Source of the DNA: Candidatus Magnetominusculus xianensis
GTDB taxonomy: Bacteria > Nitrospirota > Thermodesulfovibrionia > Thermodesulfovibrionales > Magnetobacteriaceae
Reading direction: 5' to 3'
Length of the DNA stretch: 51,095 nucleotides
Assembly: GCA_001541255.1 (NCBI GenBank)
Contig: LNQR01000035.1
Span: forward strand, 1-51,095
In this document: positions 18,184-27,614 of the stretch, in pieces
Layout of the letters: every line of letters starts with the position of its first letter
Numbering within the stretch: the stretch's first letter is position 1
Translations under genes and position numbers: made by a program
Notes under the pieces: generated by a model
The model's input: the letters and a program-made list of their open reading frames with translations, nothing else
Told to the model about the DNA's origin: nothing
Database searches by the model: none

Positions 18184-19665
18184 ATGAATCCACTAGTGTG
18201 GAAATTCTCAGCTTTACTAAACGCGCCGTCACTGACAGACAACACCTCAGACGCGGCCAGAGTTAAAGCCGCACTGGGACAGCCGCACCTGCATATCCCG
18301 CTTAGTATTCTCAGGGCGCTGCCTTCAATATTACGCAATAATGATTATAGTTTAACCGGCCTGCTTGCCCCTGTCAGTGGTGGTTATAACAGGATAGTAT
18401 TCTTAGGACAGCACCAGCGGGCGTATGGCGTGGCGCTTGACATTGGAAGCACCAACATCTGGGGGGAGTTAATTGACCTTGATACCGGCCTGGTTTTATC
18501 TAAGCACGTCATGACAAACCCACAGACGCGCTATGGGGCGGACATCCTTACACGAATGTTCTATTCGATGCAGGGCGGGGCTGTGGAGCTTCATGACTGT
18601 CTGATTGAGGCAATTAATACCATTATCAACTCCCTTCGGGTAGACGCCGCAATAGCAGCCGTCCACGCCCTTGTAGTTGCCGCTAATACCACGATGACGC
18701 ATTTTTTGCTGAACCTGCCAGTCAATAACATCCCCACAAGCCCGTACATCCCCGTGGTGAACGCGCCGGGGTTTCAGTCTCCGGCAAGTCTGGCAATAGA
18801 TATCCATCCCGAAGGGGTAATATACCTGTTTCCAAACTCTGGCAGCTACGTTGGCGGTGATATTGTCTCTGGCATAATTGCATCTGGCATATATAAGGCT
18901 GAGGCGCCTTGCGTACTGCTTGACATCGGCACAAACGTAGAGATAGCAGTAGGGACAAAGGACTGGATACTGGTTGGGGCGGGGGCTGGAGGGCCTGCAT
19001 TTGACGAGGGAATCTCCGGGATAGGCGGGCGGGCGGCTGATGGGGCAATATGCGATGTGTCTATAGATTCAACTCATACCGTAAAGCTACAGACAATAGG
19101 CGGCGCTCCCCCGGAGCGCATCTGCGGCACAGGGATGGTAAGCCTTATTGCAAGCCTGTACGAGGCAGGCATAATCGGGCAAAACGGGGCATTAATAGCT
19201 GGGAAGAAAAACGTAGTCACAGACGCACAAGGCCCCGGGTTTCGTTTATACGAATACGACAACGGCAGGCAGTTAGTTGTCTATCAAACCGAGATAAACA
19301 ATTTTCTCTTGTCAAAGGCGGCGATGTTTACCCTTCTCTGCGTTATGACAAGCACGGTAGGGTTGAGCTTTTCAGAGATAGACAAGTTTATCCTGACAGG
19401 CGCACTTGGTACGCATATTAAGGCAAAAGACGTAAAAACACTGGGGCTGCTGCCCGATGTATCAGAAGACCGGATTGTACACATAGAAAATGCCTCGCTT
19501 ACCGGTGCAGGACAGCTCCTTCGTGACCGCCGCCTCCTTGATGATATATCAGTGATAACAGACCTGATAACATATAAGGAGATGAACGAAGACATAGGGT
19601 TTATGAACGAGTTGCAGGGGGCAATGTTTATTCCCCACACGGATATGGCAAGGCTCAAGGCCTGA
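18184..19665 (+). CDS. DUF4445 ASKHA-domain protein (RACo-like activator lacking its ferredoxin domain)
   Basis: A 493-residue protein whose C-terminal part resembles the actin-like ATPase domain of reductive activators of corrinoid proteins. Nucleotide-binding loops are visible: GVALDIGSTNIWGELID (about 80) and VLLDIGTNVEIAVG (about 244), plus GAGAGGPAFDEGISG and ICGTGMVSL. Such proteins normally begin with a [2Fe-2S] domain containing four cysteines; here the first 75 residues have none. A linked corrinoid protein is not in the window. It starts two bases after MoeA-PBP, so the pair is cotranscribed. That points to a cofactor-related role, perhaps with molybdo- or corrinoid enzymes, but this is inference. 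Confidence 0.8.
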   Translation: MNPLVWKFSALLNAPSLTDNTSDAARVKAALGQPHLHIPLSILRALPSILRNNDYSLTGLLAPVSGGYNRIVFLGQHQRAYGVALDIGSTNIWGELIDLDTGLVLSKHVMTNPQTRYGADILTRMFYSMQGGAVELHDCLIEAINTIINSLRVDAAIAAVHALVVAANTTMTHFLLNLPVNNIPTSPYIPVVNAPGFQSPASLAIDIHPEGVIYLFPNSGSYVGGDIVSGIIASGIYKAEAPCVLLDIGTNVEIAVGTKDWILVGAGAGGPAFDEGISGIGGRAADGAICDVSIDSTHTVKLQTIGGAPPERICGTGMVSLIASLYEAGIIGQNGALIAGKKNVVTDAQGPGFRLYEYDNGRQLVVYQTEINNFLLSKAAMFTLLCVMTSTVGLSFSEIDKFILTGALGTHIKAKDVKTLGLLPDVSEDRIVHIENASLTGAGQLLRDRRLLDDISVITDLITYKEMNEDIGFMNELQGAMFIPHTDMARLKA

Positions 19666-19682
19666 TTCAAGTGTTGGAAGAA

Positions 19683-21845
19683 TTAGTCCGAGACAAAGTT
19701 GCGGGGTTTGCCTGCCCCTTTTGATGGGCCTATGAGTCCATCTGTCTCCATTATCTCCACAATCCTTGCCGCGCGGTTGTAGCCTATCTTAAAACGCCGC
19801 TGTATTGATGATATGGAGACCTCACCCACATCACGGGCATATCTTATGACCTCGGCATATATCTCGTCCTTTTCTTCCTGGGAGGTCTCATCTGAGCCGC
19901 CTGCCTCCTCCACCACTAACGAGTCAAAGAATGTATAGTCTGGGCTGCCCTGCGCCCTGGCATAGTCAACCACAGCCTTTATCTCCTCCTCAGTAACAAA
20001 GGCGCCGTGTACCCTTTGAATCTTTGCCCCAGGGCTTAGTACCAGCATGTCGCCGCGCCCTAGTAATTTCTCTGCCCCGTGTGTGTCAAGTATCGTCCTC
20101 GAATCCACCTTTGAAGACACCATGAAGGCTATTCTTGATGGGAAGTTTGCCTTGATTATTCCCGTTATGACATCTACAGATGGGCGCTGCGTGGCCACTA
20201 TCAGGTGCATTCCGGCTGCCCTTGCCATCTGCGCGAGGCGCACTATGGAGTCTTCCACATTTTTAGCCGCCGTGAACATCAGGTCTGCTAGCTCATCTAT
20301 AATTATCACTATGTAGGGCAGTTTCTCAGCTTCTGGCACTGAGGCGTTAAACATATCAATGTTTCTTGCCCCGTGTTCGGCTATCAGCCTGTAGCGCCGC
20401 TCCATTTCAAGGAGCATCTTTTTTAAGGCGTCTGAGGCCTCCTTCGGATTGGTTATCACGTTTGATACCAGATGCGGTATCCCTTCATAGATAGACAGCT
20501 CAAGGAGTTTCGGGTCTATCATCAGCATTCGCACCTCTGTGGGCTTGGCCTTATATAAAATGCTCATTACCATGGAGTTGACCGCCACGCTCTTGCCTGA
20601 GCCGGTTGTTCCTGCAACAAGGAGATGGGGCATTCGCGCAAGGTCCTCTACGATGGGGTTGCCGTAGATGTCCTTACCAAGTGACAGGGTGAGGAGCGAT
20701 GCCTTCTTTGTGAACTTATCAGAGGCTATGATTTCCTTTAGGCTTACGATGTTTCTGTGTTCGTTGGGGACTTCTATGCCTATGGGGGTTTTACCGGGTA
20801 TCAGGGATACCCTGACCTTTATGCCGCCCATAGCACGGCCCAGGTCGTCTGACAGGGCTACGACCTTGCTGATTTTTACGCCGGGCGCTGGCTCAAACTC
20901 ATACATGGTGATTACCGGCCCGGGGTGTGCCTGGGAGATTTTCCCCTCGACGCCGAAGTCTGATAGTTTTTCCCGCAGAATTGTAGCCGCCCGCTGCAGC
21001 TCATCCTTTGAGATTTCCCTGTTTTGTACCTGTGCCACGCTCAACAGCTCTGTGCCGGGCAGCGCGTACATGTCAGCTTCATGAGCTGCCTGTATAGAGG
21101 GGATAGCGGAGAGGGCTTGCCTGACCATTCTTGTTTCAGGCCTTGTTTCAGTTGGCGGCTCTTCGTGGCGGGTCTCTTCGGGCGTGTGAGTGATTATTTT
21201 TAGCTCGTGCTGGACCTCTTCCTTGACCTCTTCCTCCGGCGGCTTAGGCGTTTTCTTGTCTTTAACGGCTGCTTTTACTGGCTCAACTACGATGTCAGGG
21301 CTGACAACCGGAGTTTCGGGTATAACCTGTTCAGGCCTTGTCATTACTAATGACGATGATTTAAGTGGAAGCATCAGCATTATTGATGTAAACAGGGCGG
21401 CAAGGCTTATTATAAAAGCCCCAACCATGGAGAAAAACGTATCCAATAAATGGGTAATGGCATCACCGACAAGCCCACCCTTTATAGTATTCGTATCGAA
21501 TATCATAGCAGAAAGCGACAGCACCATCGAAAAAGACACGATGAATATCATCAAGCCTACAACAATCTCAGCCCTTTTCCTTGCCCCAAGCAGCCTTCTT
21601 ATGCCGTAAATAAATGCCGTCAGAGGTATCACAAAAGCAGACGTCCCAATCAGTGAAAGCGCCGAGTCAGAGAAGTATGCCCCCACAACGCCTGCATAGT
21701 TTCGAGGATGAAGATTCGTGTATGTAAACGGCGACGGGTCCCACTTATCATGTGTAAACAGGCTCACAGCACAAAATACGGCAAATAAGGCGGCTATAAC
21801 TCCCCTTATTTCGTTTCTCTGATTAGTTACGATTTCTTCAGCCAT
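19683..21845 (-). CDS. ftsK: DNA translocase FtsK/SpoIIIE
   Basis: Pumps chromosome ends through the division septum. The 720-residue protein has about four N-terminal membrane helices (AALFAVFCAVS and others, up to about 165), an acidic/Pro-rich linker, then the motor domain with Walker A VAGTTGSGKSVAVNS, Walker B YIVIIIDELADL and a VATQRPSVDVITGIIKANFPSR-type segment. A winged-helix gamma domain closes it (SISSIQRRFKIGYNRAARI). I start at the ATG opening MAEEIVTNQ rather than 87 bases upstream, because the longer form would put unrelated uppP-frame sequence before the first membrane helix. This start overlaps the uppP stop by 19 bases. It is the last gene of the minus-strand run. Confidence 0.93.
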   Translation of the reverse strand: MAEEIVTNQRNEIRGVIAALFAVFCAVSLFTHDKWDPSPFTYTNLHPRNYAGVVGAYFSDSALSLIGTSAFVIPLTAFIYGIRRLLGARKRAEIVVGLMIFIVSFSMVLSLSAMIFDTNTIKGGLVGDAITHLLDTFFSMVGAFIISLAALFTSIMLMLPLKSSSLVMTRPEQVIPETPVVSPDIVVEPVKAAVKDKKTPKPPEEEVKEEVQHELKIITHTPEETRHEEPPTETRPETRMVRQALSAIPSIQAAHEADMYALPGTELLSVAQVQNREISKDELQRAATILREKLSDFGVEGKISQAHPGPVITMYEFEPAPGVKISKVVALSDDLGRAMGGIKVRVSLIPGKTPIGIEVPNEHRNIVSLKEIIASDKFTKKASLLTLSLGKDIYGNPIVEDLARMPHLLVAGTTGSGKSVAVNSMVMSILYKAKPTEVRMLMIDPKLLELSIYEGIPHLVSNVITNPKEASDALKKMLLEMERRYRLIAEHGARNIDMFNASVPEAEKLPYIVIIIDELADLMFTAAKNVEDSIVRLAQMARAAGMHLIVATQRPSVDVITGIIKANFPSRIAFMVSSKVDSRTILDTHGAEKLLGRGDMLVLSPGAKIQRVHGAFVTEEEIKAVVDYARAQGSPDYTFFDSLVVEEAGGSDETSQEEKDEIYAEVIRYARDVGEVSISSIQRRFKIGYNRAARIVEIMETDGLIGPSKGAGKPRNFVSD

Positions 21846-22609
21846 ATTCCCAATACTACGACCACTGCAAGGACAAACCGGTAATAGACAAAAAATGTCA
21901 AAGAGAATCTTTTCAGAAATTTTAGAAACCACGTGATAGCAACTAACCCAGCCACAAAAGAGGCCGCAACTCCGGCAATGAAAATCTTCGGGTCTATCGC
22001 CTCGCCCCTGCCGTTAAGCATGTGAATGCCGTGCAGCGCTGCCGCCCCGGCAATTATCGGCGTTGACATGAGAAATGAAAAACGGGCGGCCTCATCCCTC
22101 TTCATTCCCAGAATAAGACCGCTTGATATGGTTATCCCGCTTCTGGAAACACCGGGGATTATGGCTATTGCCTGCGACACGCCTATAATCACCGCGTCAG
22201 TGACCGACAGGTCGTTCACTCCGGTGAGTTTAATGCTCTGTTTTTCTGCAAGATACATAACGATGCCGACCACTACGAGGGAAGCCGCAATTACCCAGGG
22301 GCTTCTAAGATGGGAGTCTACAAATTTATCAAGGAGCTTACCCACAACCGCCCCCGGTATTGTGGCTATTACAAGGAGCATTAAGAGCCTCTGCTTCCTC
22401 AGCAGTATCTCTAGCCAGTCCTTGAAAAACACTATCAGCAGCGCTAACAACGTGCCCACATGCAGGGCTATATCAAAGGACATCGAGTTAATTACGCCCC
22501 CCCAGCCCAAAAACCACGGCACGAGAATCAGATGGGCGGTGCTGCTTACCGGCAGAAACTCGGTAACCCCCTGCACTATTCCCATCAGAATTGACTGTAG
22601 GATTTCCAT
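21827..22609 (-). CDS. uppP: Undecaprenyl-diphosphatase
   Basis: Membrane phosphatase (BacA family) that recycles undecaprenyl pyrophosphate in cell-wall synthesis and confers bacitracin tolerance. The 260-residue protein has both hallmark segments: GIVQGVTEFLPVSSTAHL at the N-terminus and IPGVSRSGITISSGL near 150, in a frame of about seven to eight hydrophobic helices. Length is typical. It overlaps the ftsK start by 19 bases and lies 38 bases downstream of rnj, so it is part of the same transcript. Confidence 0.95.
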   Translation of the reverse strand: MEILQSILMGIVQGVTEFLPVSSTAHLILVPWFLGWGGVINSMSFDIALHVGTLLALLIVFFKDWLEILLRKQRLLMLLVIATIPGAVVGKLLDKFVDSHLRSPWVIAASLVVVGIVMYLAEKQSIKLTGVNDLSVTDAVIIGVSQAIAIIPGVSRSGITISSGLILGMKRDEAARFSFLMSTPIIAGAAALHGIHMLNGRGEAIDPKIFIAGVAASFVAGLVAITWFLKFLKRFSLTFFVYYRFVLAVVVVLGIWLKKS

Positions 22610-22647
22610 CTGCGTTATATCTCCCGTTATCTTAACATGGCTTGCGC

Positions 22648-24327
22648 TTATACCGGCACTATAACCGGCATTATCATAGGACGCTTGTCTGTCTTATTTC
22701 TAATGTATTTCTTCAGGGCACTCAGGATTTTCGCGTGCAGGACGTTCATATCGCCGTGCGTGCCTTCGTCTGGATTGGCGGCAATAGAGTAGATAATATT
22801 AGCCGCCTCCTTTGCCATGTCGCCTGTGTTGTGTTCAAATATAAAACCCTTTGTAATGAATTCTGGGCCTTCCTCTACGCGGCCTGTTTCCTTGTTGACT
22901 GTCAGGACTACGATGACAAAACCGTCCTGGGCCAGCCGCCTCCTGTCTTTAAGAATCATGTCGCCTATATCGCCAAAGCCTTTGCCCTCGATAGACACAC
23001 GACCAGCCGGTACACTGTTTATACGGGACGCCCCAGTTTGAGACAGCTCAAGGACGCAGCCATCTTCCAATATATAGATGTTTTGGCGCGGGATGCCAAG
23101 TCCCTCTGCCAGCTTGGAGTGATAGACGAGGTGTCTGTATTCTCCATGAATGGGTATGAAATAACGGGGCTTAACTATGTTTATCATCAGTTTCAGCTCC
23201 TCCTGAGAGGCGTGCCCTGAGACATGCACCTCGGAGATTTTGTCATAGATGACATTAGCGCCACGCCTGAATAGGTGGTTAATAATCCTGCCCACTGCGC
23301 GCTCGTTTCCAGGGATTGCCCGCGCGGAGATTATTACTGTGTCTGCCGGGGCAACCTTGATGTGTTTGTGTTCGTTCATTGCTATGCGTGTCAGAACGCT
23401 CATAGGTTCGCCCTGGCTGCCTGTTGTGATGATAACGGTCTCGTTCGGGGCAAGGGAGTTAATCTGCTCTACTTTCAGCCATGAGTTGCCGTTCATTGTC
23501 AGGTAGCCCAGGTCAATGGCAATCTTGGCGTTAGAGATTATGCTCCTGCCGCAGAGGATGATCTTTTTACCAAATTCGGCGGCAACATCTATGGCCTGCT
23601 GAATCCTGTGGATGTTTGACGCGAAGGTGGCTATGATGATCCTGCCGCCAGCCTTTGAAAATATGTCATGAAATGCCCGTTTTACAATCTTTTCTGACGG
23701 GGTAAAGCCGGGTTTTTCAGCATTTGTGCTGTCTGAGAGCATGGCAAGGACGCCTCTTTCTCCATATTCTGAAAAGCTGCCGAAATCCAGCAGTTCGTTA
23801 TCCACCGGCGAGGAGTCAAACTTAAAATCCCCGGTGTGAATTATTACTCCGGCAGGGGTGGTGATAGCAAGCCCCACGCCGTCTGCTATGCTGTGAGTTA
23901 CCCTGATGAATTCCACTACAAAATCGCCAAGCTCTGCCTTGTCCTTGGGCTTTATTTTAACGAAGTTAATATTCTTTACGTTATGTTCTTTTATTTTGTC
24001 TTTGATCAGGCCAAGCGTAAGCGAAGTGCCATAGACAGGAACAGCGGTGCCGAGGTCGCGAAGGAGAAAGGGCAGCGCCCCTGTGTGGTCTTCATGACCG
24101 TGCGTTATTATTATTCCCCTGAGTTTGTTCTTTCTCTCGATGACATAACCGTAGTCGGGGATAACGAAGTCAACGCCAAGCAGGTCATCATCGGGGAACA
24201 TCAGTCCGGTATCGACGATAATCATGTCGTTGTGTGTCTCGAACAAGGTCATGTTCGCGCCGATTTCCTCGACCCCGCCAAGGGGTATTATCATCACTTT
24301 ATCTGACAGTTTGTTTCCCTGTGACAT
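22648..24327 (-). CDS. rnj: Ribonuclease J
   Basis: Metallo-beta-lactamase/beta-CASP ribonuclease with endo- and 5'-3' exonuclease activity in mRNA decay. The 559-residue protein shows the zinc motif THGHEDHTGALPFLL (about 75), VIIHTGDFKFD (about 160), LSDSTNAEKPGFTPSE, and the beta-CASP HVSGHASQEELK and FIPIHGEYRHL motifs. The C-terminal domain is the usual dimerisation type. No clear Shine-Dalgarno sequence precedes the ATG (18 bases after argF). With RNase III also in the window, the host has a mixed RNA-decay set; no RNase E is seen here. Confidence 0.95.
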   Translation of the reverse strand: MSQGNKLSDKVMIIPLGGVEEIGANMTLFETHNDMIIVDTGLMFPDDDLLGVDFVIPDYGYVIERKNKLRGIIITHGHEDHTGALPFLLRDLGTAVPVYGTSLTLGLIKDKIKEHNVKNINFVKIKPKDKAELGDFVVEFIRVTHSIADGVGLAITTPAGVIIHTGDFKFDSSPVDNELLDFGSFSEYGERGVLAMLSDSTNAEKPGFTPSEKIVKRAFHDIFSKAGGRIIIATFASNIHRIQQAIDVAAEFGKKIILCGRSIISNAKIAIDLGYLTMNGNSWLKVEQINSLAPNETVIITTGSQGEPMSVLTRIAMNEHKHIKVAPADTVIISARAIPGNERAVGRIINHLFRRGANVIYDKISEVHVSGHASQEELKLMINIVKPRYFIPIHGEYRHLVYHSKLAEGLGIPRQNIYILEDGCVLELSQTGASRINSVPAGRVSIEGKGFGDIGDMILKDRRRLAQDGFVIVVLTVNKETGRVEEGPEFITKGFIFEHNTGDMAKEAANIIYSIAANPDEGTHGDMNVLHAKILSALKKYIRNKTDKRPMIMPVIVPV

Positions 24328-24345
24328 ATTATTTTTGTTACAACA

Positions 24346-25239
24346 TCATTCAATCAGCATTTCCAGCACGGCCTTTTGCGTGTGAAGACGGTTTTCTGCC
24401 TGGTCAAATACGGCGCTTTGAGGGCCTTCGATGACAGAGGCGGTTATCTCCTGTCCCCTGTGCGCTGGAAGACAGTGCAACACTATGCAATCAGGTTTGG
24501 CGTATGACAGGAGGTTGTCGTTTATTTGATAGCCTGCGAATTTCTGTTGTTTATCTGCGATGTCGTCCTTGTCGCCCATGCTTATCCAGACATCGGTATA
24601 GAGGACATCGGCGCCTGTGGCGGCGTCTTTCGGGTCTTGCACAACGTTTATACGGGCCTGTGTGTCTAATATGTCTGGCGCCGGGGCATAGCCTTCAGGT
24701 GAGGCAATGTTTAGTTCCATGTCCATTTGTGCTGCCCCTTCTATCAAGGAGTTCGCCACGTTATTGCCGTCTCCTATGTAGGCAATCTTAATGCCTTTGA
24801 GGCGGCCTTTTTTTTCTTTTATTGTCATTAAGTCAGCCAGAATCTGGCATGGATGGTGTGTGTCGGTAAGGCCGTTTATCACAGGGACAGACGAATACGC
24901 GGCAAATTCGGCTGCGATCTTATGCTCAAACGTGCGTATGACTATACCGTTGAGATAGCGTGAAAACACACGTGCAGTGTCTGCAATCGGCTCACCTCTG
25001 CTTAACTGGCTCTCACCTTGTGTGAGGTAAAGCGGCTGCCCGCCAAGCTGGTATATGCCAACCTCAAATGAAACCCTTGTTCTGGTTGAGGTCTTATAAA
25101 ACAACATCCCTATGCTGCGCCCAAGCAGGGGTTTTTTGCCCGCTGCCTTTCCGCTTTTAAACTCTGTTGCCCTATCCAGCAGCGCGGTAATTTCAGAGGC
25201 CGTAAAGTCTCTTATAGTAAGGAAGTCCCTTTTTTTCAC
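24346..25239 (-). CDS. argF: Ornithine carbamoyltransferase
   Basis: Makes citrulline from ornithine and carbamoyl phosphate. The 297-residue protein has the carbamoyl-phosphate loop KTSTRTRVSFE (49-59), the HPCQILADL segment, DVWISMGD and the ornithine-binding HCLPAHRG near the C-terminus. The start overlaps the argD stop by four bases. It is the third gene of an unidentified gene-argD-argF set, so arginine synthesis is the clear pathway. Confidence 0.96.
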   Translation of the reverse strand: MKKRDFLTIRDFTASEITALLDRATEFKSGKAAGKKPLLGRSIGMLFYKTSTRTRVSFEVGIYQLGGQPLYLTQGESQLSRGEPIADTARVFSRYLNGIVIRTFEHKIAAEFAAYSSVPVINGLTDTHHPCQILADLMTIKEKKGRLKGIKIAYIGDGNNVANSLIEGAAQMDMELNIASPEGYAPAPDILDTQARINVVQDPKDAATGADVLYTDVWISMGDKDDIADKQQKFAGYQINDNLLSYAKPDCIVLHCLPAHRGQEITASVIEGPQSAVFDQAENRLHTQKAVLEMLIE

Positions 25240-26435
25240 GACAGCCGCTCCATTATCTCTTTTAACACGGTTACAAGGCGGTCAATGTCCTCCTCCGTCA
25301 CGATCAAAGGGGGCATGAATCTCAGCGTGTTTCCTGCCGTACAGTTTATTAATACACCGCGCTCAAAACATGCCTGAACCACCATTGAGCAATCCCTGGT
25401 AAGCTCCATGCCGATTAACAGCCCCTTTCCTCTGACATCTGTGATTACCTTGGGGAACTGTTTCTGTAATTTCAGGAGAGAATCCATGAAATACTCCCCC
25501 ATTCTCCTGCATTCACTGAGCATGATGCCGTCCTCAAGCAGGGTCTCAAGCGTTTCAAGGGCAGCTGCGCAGGCAAGCGGGTTACCGCCGAATGTAGAGC
25601 CGTGGCTTCCAGCGGTAAATGCCTTTGCCACTTCCTCACGTGCCAGCGTTGCCCCGATTGGTACACCGCCTCCAAGCCCCTTAGCAAGTGTCAGAATGTC
25701 TGGCTCTATGCCGTATTGCTCATAGGCAAACAACGTCCCTGTCCTGCCTGTGCCGGTTTGTATCTCGTCGAAGATCAACAAAATCCCTAGTCTGGTACAG
25801 AGGTCACGGACATGTTTAAAATAATTATCTGTGGCCATTTTAACGCCGCCCTCACCCTGTATCGGCTCAAGCATAACGGCACAGGTGTTCTCATCGATAG
25901 CCGACTTAAGGGCCTCATAGTCGTTAAACGGGACATAGGAAAACCCCTGCAAAAGCGGTTCAAAGCCGACGTGAAATTTCGGCTGCCCCGTAGCCGTCAG
26001 TGTTGCCAGCGTGCGGCCGTGGAACGAATTTAATGCGGTGATTATACCGATTTTCTCCACGCCGAAACGTCCTTTCGAGTGTTTTCTTGCCAGCTTTATC
26101 GCTGCCTCGTTTGCCTCAGCGCCGGAATTAGAAAAGAATACCCTGTCGGCAAATGAATAATCACACAGCAGCTTGGCCAGCTTTATTTGAAATTCGTTGT
26201 GGTACAGGTTTGATACATGCACGAGCTTCTGTGCCTGTTTCTGAATGGCGACTACATGACGTGGGTGGCAGTGTCCCAGTATGTTTACGGCAATACCGGC
26301 CATAAAATCCAGATACTCCTTGCCGTCGGCGCTCCAGAGCTTCATCCCTCTGCCCTTGACCATCACAACCGGAAAACGCTTATATGTGTCCATAATATAC
26401 TGATTTGACTCATCTAGTAGCTTTTTAACTTCCAT
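25236..26435 (-). CDS. argD: Acetylornithine aminotransferase
   Basis: PLP enzyme that transaminates N-acetylglutamate semialdehyde in arginine synthesis, often also acting in lysine synthesis. At 399 residues it has the class III layout: FSNSGAEANEAAIKLARK, LEPIQGEGGV, IFDEIQTGTGRTG and the Schiff-base Lys252 in LTLAKGLGGGVPIGA. It overlaps the upstream unidentified gene by 11 bases and argF by four, so the three are tightly coupled. Position beside argF supports the argD assignment over related aminotransferases. Confidence 0.95.
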   Translation of the reverse strand: MEVKKLLDESNQYIMDTYKRFPVVMVKGRGMKLWSADGKEYLDFMAGIAVNILGHCHPRHVVAIQKQAQKLVHVSNLYHNEFQIKLAKLLCDYSFADRVFFSNSGAEANEAAIKLARKHSKGRFGVEKIGIITALNSFHGRTLATLTATGQPKFHVGFEPLLQGFSYVPFNDYEALKSAIDENTCAVMLEPIQGEGGVKMATDNYFKHVRDLCTRLGILLIFDEIQTGTGRTGTLFAYEQYGIEPDILTLAKGLGGGVPIGATLAREEVAKAFTAGSHGSTFGGNPLACAAALETLETLLEDGIMLSECRRMGEYFMDSLLKLQKQFPKVITDVRGKGLLIGMELTRDCSMVVQACFERGVLINCTAGNTLRFMPPLIVTEEDIDRLVTVLKEIMERLS

Positions 26436-27417
26436 CGCCGTCTTGTCCTTTCAGGGTTTCTTTAATGGCAGCCGCTAAGAGCGGGAACATTATCTCATGG
26501 TGGCCTATGAGGTTAATGGCCGAATCGCTGCTGTGGGCCGGTCTTTTCAGCACATTGACCTGCGCCCTGTAGTGGCTTATAAAGTCCATATTAATGGCTG
26601 TAAAGCGCTCAATATTATCGCCGGGGCTGGTATTTCTAGCCAGATTAAGTGCCTTCATAAAGACCTCCGGTATTATAACGGCAGAGCCAAGGTTTATGAA
26701 CACACCGCCCTCAAGCCCTCTGATAAGCGTAGCAAGGAGACGAAAATCCCGCAGGCTTCCCTCCCCTATAGCCCTTCCATCGGCTTCCGGGTGCATATGA
26801 ATGATGTCAGTTCCAACTGCGACATGCACCGTTACGGGCAGCCCTAACTCACAGGCGCGCGCAAAGATGCTGATCTCCTTATTTTTAATGGCCTTGTCAT
26901 GGAGAATAAAAGAGCCGATTGCCTTCCCAAGCCCAAGACCTTTTTCAACACCTTTAACGATAGCGGTATTAAGCATAACGCCGGTCTCTTCGGCCATGCC
27001 AAATTGTCCCTTACACAGCTCTGCCGCTACGTCCTCGGATGTAAACCCGGCATAGGCAAGCTCGAAGTCATGCACAATAGACGCCCCGTTTGTGGCAAGG
27101 GCAGTTATAATGCCGCGCTCCATCAGGTCTATGATAATGGGTGATATGCCGACTTTAATAGGGTGAGCGCCCATGCCCAGAATGACTGGACGGCCATTTT
27201 TGTGCGCTTCAGAGATACGCGCTGCCGCACGCCTCAGGTCTGCCGCTGCAAGAATATCTGGGAGGCTTGATAAGAACTCCCAAAAAAGCCCACCACGCTC
27301 ATATGGTCTGCCAATCTTCTCAATGGCTACCTTGCTCTTTCTGTCGGCCAGAGAGTATCTCTTTACACCGAGAATTGAGGGGTCTGCGGTCATTGCCTTA
27401 TTATTATCTTCTAACAT
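26425..27417 (-). CDS. Conserved protein of unknown function heading the argD-argF operon
   Basis: About 330 residues from the ATG giving MLEDNNKAM (a GTG 54 bases upstream is also open; neither has a good ribosome-binding site). Clear conserved-looking segments are PVILGMGAHPIKVG (about 78), LATNGASIVHDFELAYAGFTSEDVA (about 112), QFGMAEETGVMLN and VTVHVAVGTDIIHMHPEAD. The Gly-rich and His/Asp-containing loops suggest a Rossmann-like enzyme, loosely like deoxyhypusine synthase-type folds, but I cannot assign it. There are no membrane segments. The 11-base overlap with argD suggests a metabolic role connected to arginine or polyamines. Confidence 0.7.
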   Translation of the reverse strand: MLEDNNKAMTADPSILGVKRYSLADRKSKVAIEKIGRPYERGGLFWEFLSSLPDILAAADLRRAAARISEAHKNGRPVILGMGAHPIKVGISPIIIDLMERGIITALATNGASIVHDFELAYAGFTSEDVAAELCKGQFGMAEETGVMLNTAIVKGVEKGLGLGKAIGSFILHDKAIKNKEISIFARACELGLPVTVHVAVGTDIIHMHPEADGRAIGEGSLRDFRLLATLIRGLEGGVFINLGSAVIIPEVFMKALNLARNTSPGDNIERFTAINMDFISHYRAQVNVLKRPAHSSDSAINLIGHHEIMFPLLAAAIKETLKGQDGDGS

Positions 27418-27474
27418 TAGGTGGATTTTAACATAAAACGATTGAAATAGCATATAGTTTAGGAGGCGCACAAC

Positions 27475-27513
27475 ATGGCTTACGAGGTTTTAAATGTGGT
27501 ATCGCAGACTTAA
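27475..27513 (+). other. 12-codon mini-ORF with a strong ribosome-binding site
   Basis: AGGAGG (27461-27466) lies eight bases before an ATG, and the frame reads MAYEVLNVVSQT then TAA. It sits about 100 bases upstream of the SIMPL-like gene on the same strand. It could be a leader peptide, a true micropeptide or the left-over 5' end of a deleted gene. No attenuator hairpin is obvious. Confidence 0.3.
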
Positions 27514-27614
27514 TTGCCCTGAAAAACAACATGTCATTATGGTAAAATATCCCTGACGGTAAATACTGACATAACTGTATGGGTATTACAATTTTGTATT
27601 AAGGAGAGTGCCCT

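Noticed and set aside
22642..23220. 192-codon plus-strand frame inside rnj
   Set aside because: Entirely antisense to the RNase J gene with no recognised motif; a shadow of its codon pattern.
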